Source: Bacillota bacterium (GTDB lineage Bacteria > Bacillota > Clostridia > Acetivibrionales > DSM-1351). Taken from it: a DNA stretch of 20,006 bases. Position numbers and translations under genes: made by a program. Positions within the stretch are counted from its first letter, which is position 1. Each line of letters starts with the position of its first letter. Shown here in pieces: positions 14,158-20,006 of the stretch. Under the pieces are notes generated by a model, which was not told where the DNA came from, ran no database searches, and worked only from the letters and a program-made list of their open reading frames with translations. The stretch lies in contig JAEZIB010000119.1 in the NCBI GenBank assembly GCA_023416275.1, forward strand, positions 1 through 20,006, in the 5' to 3' direction.

Positions 14158-16227
14158 TTGTCAAGCCAGTACTCTAATGAGCCCATGCTTGATATGTACA
14201 TATTTGAGACTACCCAGAATATAGAACAACTTGAACTGTATATACTGGAAACAGAAAAATTAAACTGCTACACACAAAATGCTATTAATGAAATATTCCG
14301 CATTATGCATACTATAAAAGGTTCATCTGCTATGATGTCATTTAATAATATATCAGCCTTGGCACATTCAATTGAAGACCTTTTTTATTTTTTGCGCAAA
14401 CAACAATCTAATATTACAGACTGCTCAATTCTTTCAGATTTTGTACTTCAAGGTGTAGATTTCATTAAAGTTGAACTACAGAAAATCATGAATGGTAATA
14501 CGGCCGATGGAGATACCTCTGAATTAATTGGAAATATTAAAGCTTACCTTATGTTACTCAAGCAACAAAATTCTATTGAGGAGGAAATAGAAGCACCGGT
14601 GTCAGACGTCAGCCCTCATTTAAATAGTTCCTCAAATGTCAAAATAACTACATTTCTAACAAACTATTTCAAAGTAACTGTATTCTTTGAAGACGGATGT
14701 GAAATGGAGAATATTCGAGCCTATGCAATTATTCACAAGCTAAGAGAGGTAATTTGCGATTTTCATTATTTGCCTATCGATATTATTGAAAATGATGAAA
14801 GTATACACGTGATAAAGGAAGAAGGTTTTAAGGTTTTTATTAGGACGGACAAGTCTTACGAAGAAATAAATGAGTTCTTTGAACAAATGGTTTTCATAAA
14901 GTACCTTGAAATTGTGCAATTGGAGAATGATGAGGAGTTTAAGCATTTATGTAAATCTAATAAGGTTGCTATAGAACAAAGTCCTAACAAAGTTCCAAAA
15001 ATAATGAATAAACAAAATAAATTAGAAGAGCAGCTAGAAACACATTCAGCCGCTCACAATATAATTAGCGTGAATGTTGCTAAATTAGATAATCTCATGG
15101 ATTTAGTGGGTGAAATGGTTATTTCCGAGGCTATGGTTACACAGAACCCTGATCTTAAAGGGCTAGAACTTGATAACTTTCACAAGGCCGCTCGTCAGCT
15201 TCATAAGATAACATCTGAATTACAGGATTTGGTAATGTCAATACGAATGGTGCCTCTTGCAAACACATTTCAGAAAATGCATCGTGTTGTACGGGACATG
15301 AGTAAAAAACTTGATAAGGATATTCAGTTGGAGTTGCTTGGTGAGGAAACTGAGGTGGATAAGAACATTATTGAGCACATTTCTGATCCACTAATGCATT
15401 TAGTCAGAAATTCTATTGATCACGGCATAGAAGAAAAAAAGGATAGGGAAGCGATAGGAAAGCAAAAAACAGGAAAAGTTACTCTAGAGGCTAAAAATGC
15501 TGGGAGCGATGTACTCATAATAGTAAAGGATGACGGCAAGGGCTTGAATAAAGAAAAGATATTGCAAAAAGCCGCGGAGAATAATATCCTTTTTAAACCT
15601 CAACATGAGATGACAGATAGGGAGATATATAACATTATTCTACTTCCTGGTTTTTCAACAAAGGATAATGTTTCGGAGTTCAGCGGCAGAGGAGTTGGCA
15701 TGGATGTGGTTGCGAAAAATATCGGCATGGTTGGCGGTACTATTTCAGTAGATAGCATTGAGGGAATTGGTACAACTATCACCCTAAAGATTCCACTAAC
15801 TCTTGCCATTATAGACGGAATGAATGTACAAGTAGGCAGATCCTGCTACACAATTCCAATAAAAGCAATTAAGGAATCATTCAGACCCAAGGCAAGTGAT
15901 TTGATTAGCGACCCTGATGGAAATGAAATGATTATGTTACGTGGTCAGTGTTACCCAATTATTAGATTGCATGAGCATTATGACGTAAATACAAATATTA
16001 CTGATTTCACTGAGGGAATTCTCGTTATGGTCGAACAGGATGACAAGACCATCTGCATATTCGCAGATGAGTTGTTAGGTCAGCAGCAAGTAGTAGTAAA
16101 GGCTTTGCCTAATTATATAAAGAATACGCGAAAAATTCATGGACTTGCAGGTTGTACTTTGCTAGGAGACGGAAGTATCAGTTTGATTCTAGATATTGGT
16201 GAAATTATAAATAAGGTTAATTGTTAA
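14158..16227 (+). CDS. cheA: Chemotaxis histidine kinase CheA
   Basis: This 689-residue kinase reads receptor signals and phosphorylates CheY. Domains in order: HPt (P1) with phospho-histidine H51 in 'IMHTIKGSSAMM'; a P2-type CheY-docking domain (about 165-265, 'FKVTVFFEDGCEMENIRAYAIIHKL'); the P3 dimerisation helices (about 300-370); and the ATPase P4 with N-box 'HLVRNSIDHGIEE' (N418), G1 'DDGKG' (458-462) and G2 'GRGVGMDVV'. A CheW-like P5 domain ends the protein. The start is TTG 14158, because AAGGCGGT lies just upstream and this keeps the full first HPt helix; ATG 14185 would cut into it. Length and domain set are normal, with all catalytic residues present. It should sit in a polar receptor array with the CheW and MCP encoded downstream. 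Confidence 0.94.
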   Translation: MSSQYSNEPMLDMYIFETTQNIEQLELYILETEKLNCYTQNAINEIFRIMHTIKGSSAMMSFNNISALAHSIEDLFYFLRKQQSNITDCSILSDFVLQGVDFIKVELQKIMNGNTADGDTSELIGNIKAYLMLLKQQNSIEEEIEAPVSDVSPHLNSSSNVKITTFLTNYFKVTVFFEDGCEMENIRAYAIIHKLREVICDFHYLPIDIIENDESIHVIKEEGFKVFIRTDKSYEEINEFFEQMVFIKYLEIVQLENDEEFKHLCKSNKVAIEQSPNKVPKIMNKQNKLEEQLETHSAAHNIISVNVAKLDNLMDLVGEMVISEAMVTQNPDLKGLELDNFHKAARQLHKITSELQDLVMSIRMVPLANTFQKMHRVVRDMSKKLDKDIQLELLGEETEVDKNIIEHISDPLMHLVRNSIDHGIEEKKDREAIGKQKTGKVTLEAKNAGSDVLIIVKDDGKGLNKEKILQKAAENNILFKPQHEMTDREIYNIILLPGFSTKDNVSEFSGRGVGMDVVAKNIGMVGGTISVDSIEGIGTTITLKIPLTLAIIDGMNVQVGRSCYTIPIKAIKESFRPKASDLISDPDGNEMIMLRGQCYPIIRLHEHYDVNTNITDFTEGILVMVEQDDKTICIFADELLGQQQVVVKALPNYIKNTRKIHGLAGCTLLGDGSISLILDIGEIINKVNC

Positions 16228-16380
16228 CGAAAATATATTTTGTATGGGCTAAAAAATTAAATCTGGAGGCAGTTTCAAAAGTATATATTATGTACTATGC
16301 AAATTCATAAAGAGTTTGAAGCGCAAAAGATAAAACTGACTCCCAATAATAGGAATATAATTTCGAAAGGAGTTATGAGC

Positions 16381-16875
16381 ATGGCTGAACCAATGGTGCA
16401 AGAGTTAATAGACCAGGAAGAGGACACTATGAAGGGTAGATTTCTCACCTTTATGTTAGGCAGTGAATCCTATGGAATAGAAATAAGGTATGTTACTGAA
16501 ATTATTGGTATTCATCCAATAACAGAAGTTCCAGAACTTCCGGAATATATAAAAGGCATAATTAACTTAAGAGGAAAGATTATACCAGTAATGGATGTAA
16601 GACTGCGTTTTAAAAAGAATTTTAGAGAATATAATGACAGGACTTGCGTGATAGTAATTGATATCAAAGATATGTCTATTGGACTTATTGTAGATAGTGT
16701 CTCAGAAGTTATATCCATACCGGATACAGAAATAGTTGAACCACCAGAAGTAAATAAAGATGGTAATAGCTTCATTAAGGGAATTGGAAAGGCTGTTGGT
16801 GAAGTTAAACTACTTTTGAACTGTGAGAAGCTTTTGAACGATAATGCAGTAGATAGCTTGACTAATATTCAATAA
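16381..16875 (+). CDS. cheW: Chemotaxis coupling protein CheW
   Basis: The 164-residue protein is a single CheW domain that links receptors to CheA. Conserved stretches are 'FLTFMLGSESYGIEIRYVTEIIG', 'ITEVPELPEYIKGIINLRGKIIPVMDVRLRF' and 'GLIVDSVSEVISI', which form the two SH3-like lobes. A short acidic N-terminal extension precedes it. I chose ATG 16381 because AAAGGAG (16366-16372) lies 8 nt upstream. The in-frame ATG at 16375 is only 2 nt from that site, and an upstream frame from 16297 has no signal. The gene is separated from cheA by about 150 nt but from mcp by only 15 nt, so it is probably one transcript with both. Confidence 0.93.
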   Translation: MAEPMVQELIDQEEDTMKGRFLTFMLGSESYGIEIRYVTEIIGIHPITEVPELPEYIKGIINLRGKIIPVMDVRLRFKKNFREYNDRTCVIVIDIKDMSIGLIVDSVSEVISIPDTEIVEPPEVNKDGNSFIKGIGKAVGEVKLLLNCEKLLNDNAVDSLTNIQ

Positions 16876-16890
16876 TAGGAGGATGAAGGT

Positions 16891-18492
16891 ATGAAATGGT
16901 TTCATAATATGAAGATTGGTGCAAAGCTGATTAGCAGTTTTATTCTCGTTGCTATTATTGCTGGAGTTGTAGGGGTTGTAGGTATCACAAATATAATGCG
17001 TATTGATGACAAGGGTACTTTATTATACACCAATGTGACTGTTCCTCTTGCAGAAGTCGCTGAAATGTCAAAGCTCTTTCAAAGAGTCAGAGTGTATACA
17101 AGAGATATGATATTGGAGAAAGATATAAATGAAGTAAATGCCCATTATAAAGCCATTGAAGAAATTGTTGCAAATATGAATAGCATAGCAAGTGAATTTG
17201 AACAGAAAATTATTTCAGACCAGACGCAAACTGCTTTTGAAGAATTTATGGCTGCAAGAGTACAATTTCGTTCCAGTCTGGATAGATTATTGGAATTAAC
17301 ACGGCAAAATAGGGATGAAGAAGCTTATGCCTTAATAGAAGGTGAAATGGGAAAGGCTGCAGATGCAGAACAGGCTTCAATTGACAAGTTGGTTGAATTA
17401 ATGGTAGCTGAAGCAAAAACACAATCTGATTCTAACACAAAAACTGCCGATGAAGCTACATTTGTAATGTTAGTAATAATAGCTGGGGGTATGATTCTTG
17501 CAATTATACTTGGAGTATTCATAGCTCGTATCATTGGAAAACCGGTTAAGAAACTTTCGACAGCTGCGGAGTTGATTGCAAACGGTGATTTAAATGTCAA
17601 GTTAGATATAAATACGAAAGATGAAGTGGGACATCTGGCATTATCCTTTAAAAGAATGGCTGACAACTTAAATGATGTAATGTCAAATATAAGTACTGCT
17701 GCCGAACAAGTTGCTTCTGGCGCAAAGCAAATATCTGACACTAGTATTGCACTTTCACAGGGAGCCACAGAGCAGGCTTGTTCAGTTGAAGAATTGACTG
17801 CTTCACTTGAAGAAATTTCAACACAAACAAAACTGAATGCTGAAAATGCTAATCAGGTTAACTCTCTTGCTGAAACGGCTAAGGGCAATGCAATACAAGG
17901 TAATAGTCAAATGAAAGAGATGTTAAGTGCTATGGAGGAAATCAATAATTCTTCATCTAGTATATCAAAAATTATTAAAGTTATTGATGAAATTGCATTC
18001 CAAACTAATATACTTGCGTTAAACGCTGCAGTTGAGGCTGCCAGAGCAGGACAACATGGTAAAGGCTTCGCAGTTGTAGCAGAGGAAGTAAGAAACCTTG
18101 CTGCAAGATCAGCTAATGCTGCTAAAGAAACTACTGACATGATTGAAGGTTCAATTAAGAATGTTGAGTTTGGGACAAAAATAGCTAACACCACTGCGGA
18201 AGCCTTGAATAAGATTGTAGAAGACATTACAAAAGTAGCAAATATTATAGGAGATATAGCGGTAGCTTCAACTGAACAATCATCCAGCATTTCACAGGTA
18301 AACCAAGGTATCATGCAAGTAGCAGATGTAGTTCAAACCAATTCTGCTACTTCTGAAGAGAGTGCTGCTGCAAGCCAAGAACTATCCAGTCAGGCAGACC
18401 TCTTAAAGGATCAAGTATCAAGGTTCAAGTTAAGGAGAGCGCATAGCAGTATGGGACGTACTAATAGGGATTTAGAAGAAGTTAATCTTTAA
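16891..18492 (+). CDS. Methyl-accepting chemotaxis protein (transmembrane receptor)
   Basis: This 533-residue chemoreceptor has transmembrane segment 1 at about residues 10-32, a four-helix-bundle-type extracellular sensor (about 33-188), and transmembrane segment 2 at about 191-212 ('VMLVIIAGGMILAIILGVFI'). A HAMP domain (213-265) and the cytoplasmic signalling helices follow. The kinase-contact tip is 'EIAFQTNILALNAAVEAARAG' from residue 367, nearly identical to the universal consensus. The adaptation helices contain Gln/Glu-Ala/Ser-Ser-type sites, e.g. 'ATEQACSVEEL' and 'STEQSSSISQV', so methylation is plausible. No C-terminal CheR-tethering pentapeptide is seen; it ends 'LEEVNL'. The ATG follows a GGAGG site. 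The ligand is unknown. It is the last gene of the chemosensory operon, before a strong hairpin. Confidence 0.94.
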   Translation: MKWFHNMKIGAKLISSFILVAIIAGVVGVVGITNIMRIDDKGTLLYTNVTVPLAEVAEMSKLFQRVRVYTRDMILEKDINEVNAHYKAIEEIVANMNSIASEFEQKIISDQTQTAFEEFMAARVQFRSSLDRLLELTRQNRDEEAYALIEGEMGKAADAEQASIDKLVELMVAEAKTQSDSNTKTADEATFVMLVIIAGGMILAIILGVFIARIIGKPVKKLSTAAELIANGDLNVKLDINTKDEVGHLALSFKRMADNLNDVMSNISTAAEQVASGAKQISDTSIALSQGATEQACSVEELTASLEEISTQTKLNAENANQVNSLAETAKGNAIQGNSQMKEMLSAMEEINNSSSSISKIIKVIDEIAFQTNILALNAAVEAARAGQHGKGFAVVAEEVRNLAARSANAAKETTDMIEGSIKNVEFGTKIANTTAEALNKIVEDITKVANIIGDIAVASTEQSSSISQVNQGIMQVADVVQTNSATSEESAAASQELSSQADLLKDQVSRFKLRRAHSSMGRTNRDLEEVNL

Positions 18493-18604
18493 GAAGTTTG
18501 TATGCTTGAACAAAAAATGAGTAACATTAGAAAACTATAGTTGATACTGAGATTGAACTCAAGAAGTAAAATCTACTTATAATAAAACAAAAGGTTAAGC
18601 CAAT

Positions 18605-18629
18605 AGGAGAGGGACTATATCCCTCTCCT
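18605..18629 (+). terminator. Terminator hairpin after the chemosensory operon
   Basis: AGGAGAGGGA and TCCCTCTCCT form a perfect 10-bp stem around CTATA. The following tract is TAATTAATGTT, AT-rich but with a weak T-run. It lies about 110 nt after the mcp stop. The stem is strong; the weak T-tract leaves some doubt about efficiency. Confidence 0.7.
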
Positions 18630-18656
18630 TAATTAATGTTATGGTTGTTATTTGTC

Positions 18657-18686
18657 TTTACAATCTTATTGTAATAAACTTATACT
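18657..18686 (+). promoter_or_regulatory. Promoter of the flavodoxin-like gene with overlapping MarR/OhrR-like palindrome
   Basis: TTTACA (18657-18662) and TATACT (18681-18686) are separated by 18 nt. The palindrome TTACAAT-CTT-ATTGTAA (18658-18674) overlaps the -35 and spacer. Its core TACAAT..ATTGTA resembles OhrR/MarR-family operators (TACAATT-AATTGTA in Bacillus, from memory). Repression under reducing conditions and relief by oxidants would be consistent. The regulator is not in the window. Confidence 0.45.
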
Positions 18687-18734
18687 AATATTAAAATGAA
18701 GAATATAAAAGAGGAAAATGGGAGACTAACATAA

Positions 18735-19211
18735 ATGAACAATACTCTGATTGTCTATTATTCACTTTTTCAAAATACTGAGAATTTAGCATTAGAAATA
18801 GCAAAGCAGACTGGCGGTACTATACGAGAATTGATTCCTGAAACCAATTACTCCTTTGACTATAATACGGCCGCAAAAGAAGTAAGGAATCAAATTTCTC
18901 GAGGATTTTGCCCTAAACTAATATCTGGAAATGAGTCGATAGATGATTACCAAACAATATTTATAGGGACACCTAACTGGTTTAAAACATTAGCTCCACC
19001 AGTTATGAGCTTTCTTAAGCAGCATGATTTTTCGGGAAAGACAGTAATTCCCTTTTGTACTCATGGAGGGGGTGGATTTTGCCAAATTGAAAATGATATA
19101 GCTAAAGAATGCTCAAAATCCATAATCCTACCTGGTATTGCTATAAACGGTGTTGCTGCATCGGAAGAGGTCACAAATTGGCTTGAGACAATTGGATATG
19201 AATTAAAATAA
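18735..19211 (+). CDS. Flavodoxin-family FMN protein
   Basis: The 158-residue protein has flavodoxin length. The first strand and phosphate-binding loop are 'TLIVYYSLFQNTENLALEIA' (residues 4-23), a variant of the SxTGNT loop. The later FMN-contact loops are 'IFIGTPNWFKTLAPPVMSFL' and 'VIPFCTHGGGGFCQIENDIA', which match the flavodoxin_4 style of clostridial flavodoxins. It lacks a signal peptide and is a cytoplasmic electron carrier or small FMN oxidoreductase. GGGAG lies 10 nt before the ATG. The gene appears to stand alone, with its own promoter and a palindrome that may be an operator. Its redox partner cannot be told from the neighbours. Alternatively it could be an NAD(P)H-dependent flavin reductase-like protein. 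Confidence 0.85.
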   Translation: MNNTLIVYYSLFQNTENLALEIAKQTGGTIRELIPETNYSFDYNTAAKEVRNQISRGFCPKLISGNESIDDYQTIFIGTPNWFKTLAPPVMSFLKQHDFSGKTVIPFCTHGGGGFCQIENDIAKECSKSIILPGIAINGVAASEEVTNWLETIGYELK

Positions 19212-19293
19212 GTTCTGATTAAAAAAATATGGCTATTTTTATTTTATGTTACAATATTTTCTGAATTGTAGTAAAATAGTATGTAGTGTTATA

Positions 19294-19321
19294 AATAAAC
19301 ATATTATATAATATGTTTATT
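19294..19321. repeat. Perfect 28-bp palindrome upstream of the MBL-fold gene
   Basis: The left arm AATAAACATATTAT is followed without a gap by its exact reverse complement. It lies 26 nt before the GTG start at 19348 and touches a modest -10 (TATAAA 19290-19295, with TTGTAG 19266-19271 at 18-nt spacing). It could be an operator for a dimeric regulator or an AT-only hairpin. It has no GC stem, so it is unlikely to be a standard terminator. Confidence 0.6.
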
Positions 19322-19347
19322 AGTTATGATATTTTTGGAGGTACACT

Positions 19348-20006
19348 GTGAGTAAAACAAAAATCATAATGGCAATTTTGATAATTGCTGCATTACTGTC
19401 TGCGATATGTATATTCTTTTATATTCCTAAATCATCCAACAACTCTCAAACAAATAGCATAGTGGAAGAACTAGTCAAAGAAGTTAAGAGCACCGAAGCT
19501 GTCAGTGACATTTCTTCATCAAGCCAATCAGAAGCAACTGTTACTGATGTTCCACAGGCAAAGAAACCAGAGAATTTTACTGAAGGTGTCTGGATAAAAA
19601 AATATCCAGAAAATTATGCTTGCTTTAAGTTTGAAACGCCAGAAGGTATAAAAATTGTTGCAGACCCTTACATGATGAATGAAACTGTACAACCTGATAT
19701 AGTGACAGAAAGCCATCAACATTCTGATCATGTAGATGCATCAAAACTGCAAGGTACATATAAGTTAATTAAAGAGACGGGCTCATTTAGTGAAAAGGGC
19801 ATTAAAATAACAGGGTATCAAGGAAAACATAATAAAGGTGAGATGTCAGAATCCAATATTATCTTTGTGTACGAAGTCAATGGTCTAAAAATTGCACATT
19901 TCGCTTCACAAGGGGAATTGCCCAGTGATGAAACCTTGGGTCAAATAAAAAATGCAGATGTTTTACTCATACAAGCAAGTATAAAGCCTGAATATGCCAA
20001 TTCAAA
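19348..20006 (+). CDS. Membrane-anchored metallo-beta-lactamase-fold protein, 3' end outside window
   Basis: The frame opens at GTG 19348, with GGAGG 6 nt upstream, and continues to the window end (219 codons). Residues 5-26 are a hydrophobic anchor ('IIMAILIIAALLSAICIFFY'). There is no good lipobox around the cysteine. A Ser/Thr/Glu-rich linker follows (about 28-72). The soluble domain shows 'EGIKIVADPYM' and then the metal motif 'ESHQHSDHVD', the HxHxDH of the MBL fold, probably of the Lactamase_B_3 (UmuR/UPF0173-like) branch. Further on, 'KIAHFASQGELPSDETL' sits where relatives have 'HxGDxGH', so the usual bridging aspartate appears to be serine. 'ADVLLIQAS' then follows the family order. 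It is probably an extracytoplasmic hydrolase; its substrate is unknown. Confidence 0.75.
   Translation, partial: MSKTKIIMAILIIAALLSAICIFFYIPKSSNNSQTNSIVEELVKEVKSTEAVSDISSSSQSEATVTDVPQAKKPENFTEGVWIKKYPENYACFKFETPEGIKIVADPYMMNETVQPDIVTESHQHSDHVDASKLQGTYKLIKETGSFSEKGIKITGYQGKHNKGEMSESNIIFVYEVNGLKIAHFASQGELPSDETLGQIKNADVLLIQASIKPEYANS

Noticed and set aside
13737..14201. A 154-codon minus-strand frame across cheY
   Set aside because: It is antisense to an intact CheY with all active-site residues and has no start signal.
17325..18314. Two long minus-strand open frames (147 and 135 codons) opposite the chemoreceptor gene
   Set aside because: They lie entirely antisense to a receptor with full domain structure, have odd serine/isoleucine-rich composition and no ribosome binding sites. 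They are frame shadows of the biased receptor codons.
19220..19250. Terminator after the flavodoxin-like gene
   Set aside because: AAAAATA-TGGC-TATTTTT can pair, but the stem is only A:T pairs and too weak for a standard intrinsic terminator.
1..20006. CRISPR arrays, tRNA or rRNA genes
   Set aside because: No regularly spaced repeats and no tRNA or rRNA core sequences were seen on either strand.

Overview
The window is AT-rich DNA with strong AGGAGG-type ribosome binding sites, TTGACA/TATAAT-like promoters and occasional TTG/GTG starts. This points to a low-GC Gram-positive bacterium, most likely a motile, polysaccharide-using member of the Clostridia. The genus cannot be fixed from the sequence alone. 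No rRNA, tRNA or CRISPR array was seen.

Layout: (1) 1-1968, a visibly GC-richer left edge. It holds the N-terminal part of a secreted, probably carbohydrate-active protein on the minus strand and a divergent AraC/cupin regulator. A palindrome in the shared upstream region overlaps a good promoter. (2) 1969-2557, a debris zone with small decayed reading frames, a sequence resembling an IS3-family end, and a broken C-terminal piece of a WYL-domain regulator. (3) 2558-10317, a complete four-gene Wadjet plasmid-defence operon in the order jetD-jetA-jetB-jetC, with overlapping or closely spaced genes. (4) 10318-10653, a second debris zone. (5) 10654-13238, a PIG-L/LmbE deacetylase, the decayed tail of a CatB/Vat-type acetyltransferase, a nitroreductase and an AraC regulator with a GyrI-like sensor domain, closed by a terminator. 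(6) 13568-18629, a compact chemosensory operon cheY-cheA-cheW-mcp behind a perfect consensus sigma-A promoter, ending in a strong hairpin. (7) 18657-20006, a flavodoxin-like gene behind a MarR/OhrR-like palindrome, and a 3'-truncated membrane-anchored metallo-beta-lactamase-fold protein preceded by a perfect 28-bp palindrome.

How the genes work together: JetA, JetB and JetC would form an SMC/MukBEF-like loop-extruding ATPase, and JetD the TOPRIM nuclease that cuts small circular DNA. The debris on both sides fits a defence cassette acquired at an integration-prone site, and the WYL fragment may be the relic of its former regulator. The chemosensory genes supply receptor, coupling protein, histidine kinase with a P2 docking domain, and response regulator. 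No methylation/demethylation enzymes are encoded beside them.

The main system, Wadjet, is already known. The less-explored aspects are the broken WYL/IS remnant at its promoter, the diverged ATPase motifs in JetC and a 17-bp duplication at the jetA/jetB junction.
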